This document shows positions 16,772 through 25,499 of a DNA stretch of 64,000 bases, piece by piece. The notes under the pieces were generated by a model that made no database searches, was not told where the DNA came from, and was given only the letters and a program-made list of their open reading frames with translations. Numbering within the stretch: position 1 is the first letter of the stretch; every line of letters begins with the position of its first letter. The stretch is from Actinopolymorpha sp. NPDC004070 (GTDB lineage Bacteria; Actinomycetota; Actinomycetes; Propionibacteriales; Actinopolymorphaceae). The stretch is from contig NZ_JBEXMJ010000009.1 of the NCBI RefSeq assembly GCF_040610475.1, positions 186,001-250,000 of the forward strand. Reading direction: 5' to 3'. Both the position numbers and the translations under genes were made by a program.

Positions 16772-19700
16772 CTTCCACGATGACGCGGGAGACCTACACC
16801 CCGCCAAGCGAACGCAAGGTCAGCGATCTGCGCCGCAGCGTGCGGATCTTCCGGCGGTTCAAGGGTGGTAGACGTGCCTACGTGGGCGCGCTTGCCCTGT
16901 TGGCATTCGAGGCGCTGACCGCGATCGCCGAGCCGTACCCGATCGCCTATCTTGTCGACTTCCTGCAGTCCGGACGACCGACGCCGCGCGAGTGGGGGAT
17001 CCCGGCGTTCATCCCGTCCGTGCGGATCGAGACGATCGCGGTGCTCACCATCGCGATCGTGCTCATCGCGGCGATCAACAGCGCGGCGGACTCACTCGCC
17101 GAGGTCTGCATGGCGCGAGCCGGCCGGGTGCTCGGCTTCAACCTGCGGGTCGCGATGTATTCGCACCTGCAGCGGTTGTCGCTGGCCTACCACGACAAGA
17201 AACGCACCGGTGACGTACTGACCAGGGTCACCGGGGACGTCCTCGTACTCGAGGAGTTCGTCGTCGCGTCGATCAGTAACATCGTCGGCAGCGCGATGGT
17301 TCTGGTCGGCACGTTCGCCGTTCTGTTGTGGCAGTCGTGGAACGTCGCCCTGGTGGCGCTCTGCGTCGTACCGCTGCTGGCCGGCATCTCGCAGTACTTC
17401 TCCCGGCGGATCAAGGCGGCGTCGAAGACGCAACGCACGCGGGAGGGTGAGCTGGCCTCCACCGCACAGGAGATGCTCACCTCCATCCGCCTCGTGCAGA
17501 GCTACGGGCGTGGCACCGTCGACCTTCAGCGCTTTTCCGGCCAGACCGAACAGAGCATGCGCGCGTCGCTGCGGACCGCGAACGTGCAGGCACAGTTCAG
17601 TTTCGTCATCGCCCTCGCCGAGGCGCTGGCCATCTCCGGAGTCGTCTGGATCGGCATCTTCCTGCTCGACCGGCGGGCGATCACAGTCGGCACGTTGGTG
17701 CTGTTCATCCTGCTGCTGCGGAACATGTTCAAACCTGCCCGCAAGATCGTCAGCGAGTGGTACAAGGTCGGCAAGGTCTTCGCGAGCGTGGAGCGCATCG
17801 ACGACCTGCTCGACCGTAGCGTCGACGTCCGCGACGAGCCGGACGCGGTGGCGGCCCCACCGCTCAAGGGGCACGTCGCCTTCCGGCACGTGGGTTTCCA
17901 CTACCCGGCCGAGCACGCGGACGGGTCACGCGCTGCCGCCAGGCCGACGGTCCTGCACGACGTCGACTTCGAGGTCTCACCCGGGGAGGTCGTCGCCCTC
18001 GTCGGGCCCAGTGGCGCGGGCAAGAGCACGATCGCGCAGTTGGTCCCCCGGCTCTACGACGCGACCAGCGGCGCGGTGCTGCTCGACGGGCACGACCTAC
18101 GCGGCCTCACGCTCGCGTCCGTCCGCGCCCAGGTGAGCCTCGTCCTCCAGGACACGGTGCTGCTGAGCGGCACCGTCGCGGAGAACATCGGCTACGGCAT
18201 CGAGAACGCCACCATCGAACGCATCCAGGCGGCGGCCCGTGCGGCCAACGCACACGGGTTCATCGAGGAGCTGCCGGACGGGTACGACACCCAGCTGGCC
18301 GAACGGGCGACGACGCTGTCCGGCGGACAGCGCCAGCGACTCTCGATCGCCCGGGCGTTCATCCGGGAGAGCCCGATCCTCATCCTCGACGAGCCCACGA
18401 CCGGCCTGGACCGGGAGTCGACCCGCCTGGTGGTCGATGCGCTGCGCACCCTGATGCGGGGGAGGACGACCATCATCATCTCCCACGACCCGGACCTGAT
18501 CCGGTTCGCCGACCGCATTCTGGAGGTCAAGGACGGCGTGATCGTCGAGGGGCCGAGGTCGTCGTACGCCACGCCGCAGCACCGGGCCGTGGACCACTCG
18601 GCCGGGAACGGCCTTCGGTCGACCGGCCGGAGTCAACGGTCATCGATGCTCGCCGAGCCGTTACACGACCGGCTGCCAGACCTCCGGCAGGCGACGCATC
18701 CGGGTTTCGCCGTACAGGCAGTAGAGCAGACACTTCTGGCGTCCGGGGCGGCGCACCCGGTGCTCGACGCGCGTGTGGAGAAGCTGTGGTATTTCCCTGA
18801 CGGAAGCTGCGCTCTGCGGTACGTCGTGCGGGTCGCGGAGAACCTGCTCGGTGGGAGTTCGGACTGGACGCCCGAACGTACTGTGCTCGCCCGCGTCCAT
18901 CCGGACCGCCAAGCGGCAAAGGCGTACGTCGAGCAGTGCCTGGAGCCACTGGTCGAGCGCGTCAAGAACACTGTTGCGGCCGGACCGTGGCGACGGTGGG
19001 CGGGCGTGGTCGGGGGGACCGGGATCGCCCTCCACCCGTTCCCCCTGGACCCCGCTTTGCCAACCCTGGCTCGTGCCGTCGACTCGGGCGCACTGGCCGA
19101 ACTCGCCGGCGCCGGCCCCGCCGGCTGGTCGAGTCAGGTCGTGCACTACCCGCGCGAGGGTGCCTGCGTCCTGCGCTACGAGCGGCCACCTGGCGACGGC
19201 GCCGTCCCGACTTCCCTGTACGGCAAGGTGTATGACGACGGAGGTCGCGGTGTGGCGACCGCCGCGATCCTGGACGCGCTCAGCCCGGCCGGATCGTACG
19301 CCGCCGCGGCGGACGGCCTCCGGTTGCCCCGCCCGTTCGGCTACCTGCCCAGGCTACGTCTGCTCCTCACCGAGGCCGTGCCGGGCGAGCCGCTGATGCG
19401 CGCCGGTTCGTGGGCCTGGTCCGCTTCCGGCTCCGCGCCGGCGTCGCGGGCCCCCCTCGAGTCGATGGCGACGGCCGGCCGGGTGCTGGCGGCCCTGCAC
19501 CGCCGCGAGATCCGCGACGTCCAGGCGTACTCCCGGGCCGACGAGCAGGCAGCCGTCAGGCGTGACCTCGACACCGTACGGAAGGTGTGGCCGGAGGTCG
19601 CGGACCACGTCCAGCAGCACCTTGCCGTGATCCTCGACGAGACGGCCGAGATACCCGACTCCGACCAGGTGTTGTGTCACGGCGACTTCACCCCGGCACA

Positions 19701-20064
19701 GCTTCTGGTCGGGTCGGGCGACATGGCGCTGGTCGACCTTGACACGGTTCGCCGCGGTGAGCGGGCCGTGGACCTCGGCCGGTTCCTGGCCCACCTGCAA
19801 CTCGCGGGAACCAAGGCGGCCGGCGCCGCCGCCTGGCCCCTGCTGGACGAGCTGGGCCGGGTGTTCCTGCGGGCCTACGCCGAGGACTGCCTGCCGGGGG
19901 CGGCGCTTGATCCGGACCTGCTCGCCCGGGTCGTCGTACACCGCGACGCGAGCCTCGCCCGAACGGCCCTGCGGGCCTGCCGGCAGCTCAAGGACGACCG
20001 GCTGAGAACCGCGCTTGAACTGCTCGACGACAACGACGACTGGACACGGAGGATTACCCGATGA
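16768..20064 (+). CDS. ABC exporter half-transporter fused to an APH-fold kinase-like domain
   Basis: A 1098-residue fusion. Residues ~30-340 form a type-IV exporter membrane domain with about six helices. Residues ~365-600 are a complete nucleotide-binding domain: Walker A GPSGAGKST (413-421), Q-loop LVLQD, signature LSGGQRQR (517-524), Walker B ILILDEP (537-543) and H-loop His573. After a polar linker (~600-640), residues 640-1098 form a kinase-like domain with paired motifs LWYFPDGSCALRY and VHYPREGACVLRY, SLYGKVYDD, the loop HGDFTPAQ (971-978) and LVDLDTV. GTG 16768 is chosen because GGAAAGAG precedes it and GTGA overlap matches the operon; the earlier ATG 16738 is less likely. I infer coupling of export to phosphorylation. 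I know no characterised protein of this architecture. Confidence 0.85.
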   Translation: MTSTMTRETYTPPSERKVSDLRRSVRIFRRFKGGRRAYVGALALLAFEALTAIAEPYPIAYLVDFLQSGRPTPREWGIPAFIPSVRIETIAVLTIAIVLIAAINSAADSLAEVCMARAGRVLGFNLRVAMYSHLQRLSLAYHDKKRTGDVLTRVTGDVLVLEEFVVASISNIVGSAMVLVGTFAVLLWQSWNVALVALCVVPLLAGISQYFSRRIKAASKTQRTREGELASTAQEMLTSIRLVQSYGRGTVDLQRFSGQTEQSMRASLRTANVQAQFSFVIALAEALAISGVVWIGIFLLDRRAITVGTLVLFILLLRNMFKPARKIVSEWYKVGKVFASVERIDDLLDRSVDVRDEPDAVAAPPLKGHVAFRHVGFHYPAEHADGSRAAARPTVLHDVDFEVSPGEVVALVGPSGAGKSTIAQLVPRLYDATSGAVLLDGHDLRGLTLASVRAQVSLVLQDTVLLSGTVAENIGYGIENATIERIQAAARAANAHGFIEELPDGYDTQLAERATTLSGGQRQRLSIARAFIRESPILILDEPTTGLDRESTRLVVDALRTLMRGRTTIIISHDPDLIRFADRILEVKDGVIVEGPRSSYATPQHRAVDHSAGNGLRSTGRSQRSSMLAEPLHDRLPDLRQATHPGFAVQAVEQTLLASGAAHPVLDARVEKLWYFPDGSCALRYVVRVAENLLGGSSDWTPERTVLARVHPDRQAAKAYVEQCLEPLVERVKNTVAAGPWRRWAGVVGGTGIALHPFPLDPALPTLARAVDSGALAELAGAGPAGWSSQVVHYPREGACVLRYERPPGDGAVPTSLYGKVYDDGGRGVATAAILDALSPAGSYAAAADGLRLPRPFGYLPRLRLLLTEAVPGEPLMRAGSWAWSASGSAPASRAPLESMATAGRVLAALHRREIRDVQAYSRADEQAAVRRDLDTVRKVWPEVADHVQQHLAVILDETAEIPDSDQVLCHGDFTPAQLLVGSGDMALVDLDTVRRGERAVDLGRFLAHLQLAGTKAAGAAAWPLLDELGRVFLRAYAEDCLPGAALDPDLLARVVVHRDASLARTALRACRQLKDDRLRTALELLDDNDDWTRRITR

Positions 20065-21539
20065 TGCCGCTGAACGACGAAATGGTGGTCGACTCCCTGA
20101 CGGCGTTCGCGTCGTTGCCGGACTGGCTCGCCGCCTGCATGATGCCCGACCGCGTGGAGGCAGCCCTGCGGCGCCACGTACCCGAGATCGCCGACGGGCG
20201 GGTCCGCCTGCTGTCCTGCACGCCGCAACGGTTGCGGGCAAAGGGCGCGCAGTGGCTGGCGCGCTACCGGCTCCGGGTCGACCCCGGCCCGGAGGGTGGC
20301 GAAGCCGACGTCGTCCTCGTCGGCAATCTGTGGCCGCCTTCCGCGGAGCCGCTGGACGCGGACGGGATGGCAGGCCCGCCCGTCGCGGCCGACGTGCCGT
20401 TCGGTGCGGCGGGCTGGAGCTGCCGGCTTCCCGAACTCCGGCTCGCACTCCACGTCGAGTTGGCCGACGAGGCGCTGCCCGCCGTACCGTCCCTGGTCGA
20501 GCCGGACCTGGCCGGTCGGCTCATCGAAAGAGTCCTGGGCGAGGCCGGCTACGGCGAGGTGAAGGTCGCGAGCTGCGCGCCGGACGTCGTTCGCTACAAG
20601 CCGGGAAGCCGGTGCACAGTGGTCGTCCGGATGAGGTACGCCGATGAGCACGCAGATCGCGCGCTGCCCGACCCCGTGGTGCTGAAGACCCACCAGGGCG
20701 ACAAGGGGAACACCGCGTGGGAGGCGATGCGGTCCCTGTGGAACACCGAGTTGAGCGGCAGCAAGGCGGTGACGCTGGCCGAACCGCTGGCGTACCTGCC
20801 GGAGGAGCGGATCCTCGTGCAGGGGCCCGTACCGGGCGAGCAGACCCTGAAGGACCTCGCCCGGATGGCCATCGGTGACGGTGGTGACCGCGCGCTCGGG
20901 CGGCTGCGGGACGAACTCGCCCGGACGGCGGTGGCGCTCGCGGCACTCCACGGGTGCGGGGCGGAGTACGGTCGGACGGCGACCTTCGACGAGGAGGTCG
21001 ACGAGGTCGACGAGGTGATCGCGAGGCTGGCGCAGTCGGTGCCGGCGCTGCGCCCCGCAGCGCGGCCGCTGATCACCCGGATGCGGCAGCACGCCGGCGC
21101 CCTGCCCGAGGATCCGGCGGTCTGCGTCCACCACGACTTTCGCCCGGCGCAAGTACTGCTTGACAACGGTTCCATCGGATTCATCGACTTCGACGGCTCC
21201 TGCATGGCGGAGCCCGCACTGGACCTCGGCAGGTTCCGGGCGAAGCTGCGTGACATCGGGATCAGCGTCCTCGCGGCGCGTGGTCAGCCGATGAGCGACA
21301 CGCTGCTTGCTGACAACCTGGGGTTGCTCGACGACCTGTGCGAGGGATTCCTCGCGGCCTACCAGGAACAGTCGCCGGTCTCCCGTGACCGGGTGCTGCT
21401 GTGGGAGACGTGCGATCTGCTCACCGCGATGCTGCACGCGTGGACCAAGGTACGGCTCGCCCGGATTGGTCCGCGGCTGATCGTCCTCATCCACCAGCTG
21501 CGGTCGGTGCGGTTCGACGATCGGGGGAGCGGCGGGTAG
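20061..21539 (+). CDS. APH-fold kinase-like protein, last gene of the kinase operon
   Basis: A 492-residue protein whose ATG overlaps the fusion gene's stop (ATGA). The second module motif VRYKPGSRC (177-185) is clear, followed by VVLKTHQGD with the ATP-binding Lys; the first module (CTPQRLRAKGAQWLARYR, ~53-70) is degenerate. The catalytic loop is HHDFRPAQ (357-364), Asp kept and Asn changed to Gln, with FIDFDGS as metal site. An acidic run (EEVDEVDEVI, ~311-320) precedes it. A hairpin at 21556 follows the stop, ending the operon. The function is presumed sugar, lipid or metabolite kinase; not all members need be catalytically active. Confidence 0.77.
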   Translation: MMPLNDEMVVDSLTAFASLPDWLAACMMPDRVEAALRRHVPEIADGRVRLLSCTPQRLRAKGAQWLARYRLRVDPGPEGGEADVVLVGNLWPPSAEPLDADGMAGPPVAADVPFGAAGWSCRLPELRLALHVELADEALPAVPSLVEPDLAGRLIERVLGEAGYGEVKVASCAPDVVRYKPGSRCTVVVRMRYADEHADRALPDPVVLKTHQGDKGNTAWEAMRSLWNTELSGSKAVTLAEPLAYLPEERILVQGPVPGEQTLKDLARMAIGDGGDRALGRLRDELARTAVALAALHGCGAEYGRTATFDEEVDEVDEVIARLAQSVPALRPAARPLITRMRQHAGALPEDPAVCVHHDFRPAQVLLDNGSIGFIDFDGSCMAEPALDLGRFRAKLRDIGISVLAARGQPMSDTLLADNLGLLDDLCEGFLAAYQEQSPVSRDRVLLWETCDLLTAMLHAWTKVRLARIGPRLIVLIHQLRSVRFDDRGSGG

Positions 21540-21555
21540 CCGGAAGCAGACCGGC

Positions 21556-21578
21556 GCACCACCGCACACCGGTGGTGC
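21556..21578. terminator. 9-bp hairpin between convergent operons
   Basis: GCACCACCG (21556-21564) pairs exactly with CGGTGGTGC (21570-21578) across a 5-base loop. It lies 17 bases after the last kinase-like gene and 82 bases before the stop of the leftward MurJ-like gene, so it can terminate both. No T-tract. Confidence 0.6.
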
Positions 21579-21659
21579 TCTCACGGCCTGGGCGGTTGCC
21601 GGCTCCGGCCATCGCCTGGTGGAAATCGGCGGCGGCACGTCGGGCGGTGGAACACGGGT

Positions 21660-23216
21660 TCACCGGGATGGCAGCTTGATCCGAAGGTGGTCCAGGCTGT
21701 CCCGGATGTCGGCCAGGGCCGGTGTCCGGAGGAGACAGAGCACCCCGAGGTAGGAGACCAGGCAGACCGAGCTCGTCGCGCCGAGGGCCAGAAGGGCGTG
21801 AACGGCGTCGTGCACCGGCATCTCGTGGAGGACGAGCCAGCAACCGGCGGTTGACACGGTGGACGCGGCCAGGACGTGGAGGGTCGTTTTTCCTAGTGCC
21901 CCCAGGCCGATCGCCCCGTGTCGGCGGGCGGTCCACACGCTCAGCACCGTGGCGGCCAGCACCATCGACGCCGAGGTCGAGAACGCCAGACCCGTGACGC
22001 CGAAGCGCAGCCCGAGGGTGATGTCGCCGACCACGTTGACTCCCATCGCGCAGACGCCCGTCCAGACCGGGGTGCGGCTGTCGCCGACGGCGAGGCAGGT
22101 CCGCGCCACGACCTCGCGTACCGAGATCGCCGCGAGGGAGATCGAGTAGGTCGCGACGGCGACGGTGGTGAGTGAGACTGCGCGCTGGTCGAAGTTTCCC
22201 CTGGCGAAGAGCAGGACGACCACAGGTCTTGCGGCGACCGCGAGCAGGATCACGACTGGTCCGACGAGCACGATGGCCACGCCGAGGACACGGTCGGTTG
22301 CCCGGCGCAGGTGCTCCCTGCGCTCGGGTGTCCCGAGTGTGCTGAAGGCTGGGAACAACGTGGTGGTGAACGCGGTGACGACCACCACCTGGGCCAGGGT
22401 GACGACCCGCCAGCCGTAGCTGAGTGCCGCGATCGTCCCGGCGCCCTGGGTGGAACCGACCGCACGGTCGACGATCGTGTTGAAGTTCAACAAGGCGTTG
22501 CCCACCACGAGCGGTGGCATCAGCACCAACATCTCGCGGAACCCGGGGTCGCGGATGCGCAGGGACGGTCGCAGGCTCAGTCCTATGCCGCGCACAGCTG
22601 GTAGCTGGAACGCCAGCCGGACGGCCGAGCCGACCACGAAGCCGACGGCGAGTGCCGCACCTCCGTACCTGGCGCCGAACAGCGCGGCGGCGGCGATCAT
22701 CACGACGTTGAACGGAACGCCCTGCAGGCCCGCCCAGAAGAACCGGCCATGCGCCTGGGCAGCCCCGGCGAGGAGGTTCGTGGCGGCGATGAAGAACGTG
22801 GCGAGAAGCACGATCCTGGTGAGCCGGACGCCTTCGTCCATGGTCGCCGCGTCGAATCCCGAGGCGAGAATCGTCAGCACGGGTCTCGTACCTGCGTACA
22901 TGAGAACGGAGCCCACCAGCAGGACCAACGTGGTGACGGTCATGGCTACGCGAACGGTCTGCCGTGCACCGCGGGAGTCGCTGGCGTCCGCGGCCCGGGA
23001 CACGGTGGGAATGATGGCTCGCGACATCGCCCCGGTGATCAGGCCGAGCACGAGGTTCATGAGCCCTTGCGCCACCAGGAACGCGTCGACCGACGATGAC
23101 GTGCCGAACACTGCCGCCATCACGGCGTCGCGGGCGAAACCGAGCACCTGACTGAGGGCGGTCAGAACGACCAGAAGCGCGGTGGCACGGACCACGGCTC
23201 TGCGGGTGGTCGTCAT
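21660..23216 (-). CDS. MurJ/MviN-like polyprenyl-linked oligosaccharide flippase
   Basis: A 518-residue integral membrane protein with about 14 predicted helices. The N-terminus (ALSQVLGFARDAVMAAVFGTS, SVDAFLVAQ) and the later LLFARGNFDQRAVSLTT are MurJ-family signatures, distinct from Wzx. MurJ flips lipid II. A second MurJ-like copy in a polysaccharide locus, transcribed toward a kinase-like operon, more likely flips a lipid-linked glycan unit of this locus. It has none of the large C-terminal kinase-like extensions seen in some actinobacterial MurJ proteins. It converges on the kinase operon. Substrate assignment is inference. Confidence 0.85.
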   Translation of the reverse strand: MTTTRRAVVRATALLVVLTALSQVLGFARDAVMAAVFGTSSSVDAFLVAQGLMNLVLGLITGAMSRAIIPTVSRAADASDSRGARQTVRVAMTVTTLVLLVGSVLMYAGTRPVLTILASGFDAATMDEGVRLTRIVLLATFFIAATNLLAGAAQAHGRFFWAGLQGVPFNVVMIAAAALFGARYGGAALAVGFVVGSAVRLAFQLPAVRGIGLSLRPSLRIRDPGFREMLVLMPPLVVGNALLNFNTIVDRAVGSTQGAGTIAALSYGWRVVTLAQVVVVTAFTTTLFPAFSTLGTPERREHLRRATDRVLGVAIVLVGPVVILLAVAARPVVVLLFARGNFDQRAVSLTTVAVATYSISLAAISVREVVARTCLAVGDSRTPVWTGVCAMGVNVVGDITLGLRFGVTGLAFSTSASMVLAATVLSVWTARRHGAIGLGALGKTTLHVLAASTVSTAGCWLVLHEMPVHDAVHALLALGATSSVCLVSYLGVLCLLRTPALADIRDSLDHLRIKLPSR

Positions 23217-23518
23217 CCCGGGTTGCCCAGCACGCCAACCAGGCTCGGTGGAAACGCGGGCGGGGGTGCTGGTGCCCGGGTCCGCAGTGCCGGCGCCATG
23301 GATGTCACCTCTATGCAGTTTCCGACAACAAGTGAGTCAAAACCGCTGACATTGAGGTGGGAGGTGAATAGTGCACCGCACATGTGGCTCCTCGCCAAAG
23401 CCCGATAAACGAGCACAGATTTGTGAAGGCTGTCGATTCTTCGGACTTCCGGTCCCCGAATGCTCGAGGAAATTACGGTTGTCGCTGAAGCGAGTCCTCC
23501 CTCAGCGAGGTGTGACAA
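23217..23518. promoter_or_regulatory. divergent intergenic region between MurJ-like and CofE-like genes
   Basis: About 300 bp relatively richer in A/T than its neighbours (around 23300-23420). It should contain promoters for both flanking genes. I see no repeat, operator or promoter box that can be assigned. Confidence 0.3.
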
Positions 23519-24259
23519 ATGGTGGCCGACCAAGAAGCAGGACAATCCAGCACCGTCACGGTGGACGGGCATCGGTACGTGCGGAATCTCGTTCGGACTC
23601 GCTGGCTGGACGAGCACGACGACCTGGCGGCCGTGCTCCTGGAGTACGGCTGCGACCGCCACCCAGGGGACACGGTGGTGGTGAGCGAGACGGTTTCCCT
23701 CCTCCTCACCGGCCGGTCGTTACCGGCGGGCGCCTTCCGGCCGCGGTCGGATGCCAGGCTGCTAGCCCGGTTCGTCCGACCTCACGACGACACACTCGGG
23801 CTGTCCGTCCCCACGAAGATGCAGTGGGTCCTGAACACAGTGGGCAGGCGCCGGATCTACGTGGCGGCGGCGGCCGCGGCGGTGACCAGAGTGTTCGGAG
23901 CGCGGGGCACCTTCTACCGGATCGCGGGTGATCCGGCACGACAGATCGACGGTGGGTGCCCACCGTACGAGGACCGACTGCTTCCGCCGTTCCAACCAGC
24001 AGAAGCGGTGGAACTGTGCAACGAGCTCCAAGGCAAGTTGGGTAACGGCGTTGCCATAGCCGACATCAACGACTTCGGCGGCTCGATCCGGGCCGTGTCC
24101 ACCAAGGCGCTGCCGGCCGCAACGCTCAGACGCGTGCTCGCCGACAATCCCATGGGCCAGCTCCGGCGCGGAACACCGTTCGTCCTGGTTCGCAGGGTCG
24201 GCGACGATCATTCCCGCTGCGGCAGTGACGGTAGTGAGATGAGTGTTCACTCCGGCTGA
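23519..24259 (+). CDS. CofE-like (coenzyme F420-0:L-glutamate ligase family) protein
   Basis: A 246-residue soluble protein. The opening region (RTRWLDEHDDLAAVL, then HPGDTVVVSETVSLLLTGRSL) resembles the CofE N-terminal fold, where the enzyme pairs a DDL segment with an SE-type metal-binding strand. A later VAIADINDFGGSIRAVS matches the family's DxND substrate region. CofE adds gamma-linked glutamate to F420-0. Here no other F420 biosynthesis gene is nearby, and the gene sits inside a polysaccharide locus, so a paralogue that amidates another phospho-metabolite or glycan with an amino acid is possible. Assignment is by motif recognition only and moderate. Confidence 0.5.
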   Translation: MVADQEAGQSSTVTVDGHRYVRNLVRTRWLDEHDDLAAVLLEYGCDRHPGDTVVVSETVSLLLTGRSLPAGAFRPRSDARLLARFVRPHDDTLGLSVPTKMQWVLNTVGRRRIYVAAAAAAVTRVFGARGTFYRIAGDPARQIDGGCPPYEDRLLPPFQPAEAVELCNELQGKLGNGVAIADINDFGGSIRAVSTKALPAATLRRVLADNPMGQLRRGTPFVLVRRVGDDHSRCGSDGSEMSVHSG

Positions 24260-24680
24260 CCGATGGGCTGCGGCCACCCCAGTCGGACGGGATCGAGAGC
24301 GTCCGGCGGTCTTGTGCCGCGACGCGCGGCCGCCACGGTTCGCGCCCTTCGCCAGCAAGGGAAGATCGGCTCACCCCGGTGTGGTCCGTGAGCGAGGGCG
24401 GCAGGGCTCCTGCGCGTAGGGAGCAGGATTGCCGAGGTATCGACCTGCCCTCAGTGGTCGGGGTCGGGGTCCCCGCCTGACCCTGGGGTGGTCGGGTGGT
24501 GGCCATCGGCTGGCCGGCAGCGAGCACCGGCGCCTCAACCTGGCGCCGGCGGTTGACGAGGAACTCGTGAGTCGTGCTTCATCGTCCGGTACGTGGCGTG
24601 TCGAAGCGCGAAAACGGTGAGAGTGAAACAGAGGCCTGGAGCCCGTCGCACGGAAGCGGCGCAACAGTTGGACAGGCTCT
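24260..24680. other. 421-bp region with no recognisable gene
   Basis: Between the CofE-like gene and the hypothetical gene at 24681. Reading frames here have no motif, ribosome site or family resemblance that I recognise. No repeat or hairpin stands out. The downstream gene's promoter is presumably here. Confidence 0.3.
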
Positions 24681-25154
24681 GTGGGGGTGGGATCCGTGAC
24701 ACAAAACTCTCGGGTCACTGCGGAGGCGCCGGGGTGGTACCGGGTCGAGCTGATCCTGGTAACAGAGGTGTTCGACGGTTGGCAGTTGTTCGTCGATGGG
24801 ACTGTCATCGCCAGTTGCGGCCGGCTGGAAGCGCATGCCGCGAAGGCATGGGCCGATGCGGCGTTGGGACGGCAGGCGGCCTGGGTCCCGGGATGGCCCC
24901 GGCAAGAGGACGCCTGCTGGTACTGGGTGGCCGAGCCGGCACCGGACCTGGCCGCGGCCGAGGCCGAGCTGGTGCTCGTTCAGCTCCTGCAGGCCCAGGC
25001 CGCCGGCGACCTCACGCGGATGGCGGCTATCCGGGCACGGTTGTATCCGCACCAGCTCGCCGCTGTCGTGACCGCTGCGGACCAGGAATTGGCCGAGCGG
25101 CTGATCCGCGAAACCGAGATTGCCCTCGACCTGGAGTCCGGCGGCGACCGATGA
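24681..25154 (+). CDS. hypothetical protein, 157 residues
   Basis: Not recognised. It is soluble and acidic, with an aromatic N-terminal half (GWYRVELILVTEVFDGWQLF, then DACWYWVAEP) that looks like beta strands, and an alanine-rich helical C-terminal half starting at AGDLTRMAAIRARLYP. That C-terminal motif recurs, with mostly synonymous base changes, in a degraded inverted copy at about 25480-25655, which argues the protein is real and belongs to a small family. The start could be GTG 24681, 24687 or 24696. A 30-codon frame overlaps its stop. No function is proposed. Confidence 0.55.
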   Translation: MGVGSVTQNSRVTAEAPGWYRVELILVTEVFDGWQLFVDGTVIASCGRLEAHAAKAWADAALGRQAAWVPGWPRQEDACWYWVAEPAPDLAAAEAELVLVQLLQAQAAGDLTRMAAIRARLYPHQLAAVVTAADQELAERLIRETEIALDLESGGDR

Positions 25155-25243
25155 ACAACCCACGACCTCAGGTCTCAGCGGAGGACCTCCGGAGGTTGCT
25201 TTCGGCCCGCCGCCGGGTGAGCCGGGGTCGGCGCTGCCCGTGA
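25151..25243 (+). CDS. possible 30-residue basic peptide coupled to the upstream gene
   Basis: An ATG overlapping the upstream stop (ATGA) opens a 30-codon frame: MNNPRPQVSAEDLRRLLSAR followed by a strongly basic tail. The start-stop overlap is the pattern used throughout this locus, so translation is plausible. The length is too short to exclude chance, and no family is recognised. Confidence 0.3.
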   Translation: MNNPRPQVSAEDLRRLLSARRRVSRGRRCP

Positions 25244-25473
25244 GACGACTGGACTCCTCCGGCGGCAGGGCCAACGGGTCCAGCGTGTGTGCGGTTCGTT
25301 GATGGCTCGGTCGCGCTCGCCAAGTCGAATCCGGCGGGTTTGGCCCGTGACTACCGTGCTACCCGTCGTACTTTCGCGTTTTGTTTACGTTCGTCCTGTT
25401 CGCTACACCTCAGGCATCCGGGGTTGGGGCTCTCGAGTGGGGGCTCGGGGGGCCGGTTGTTGGGGGATGGCGC

Positions 25474-25499
25474 GGTCGAGGCCCGGGGGGACCTCGACC
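25474..25499. terminator. 8-bp stem hairpin
   Basis: GGTCGAGG (25474-25481) pairs with CCTCGACC (25492-25499) around a G-rich 10-base loop. It lies downstream of the hypothetical gene pair and inside debris, so it may be a terminator for that pair. No T-tract. Confidence 0.4.
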
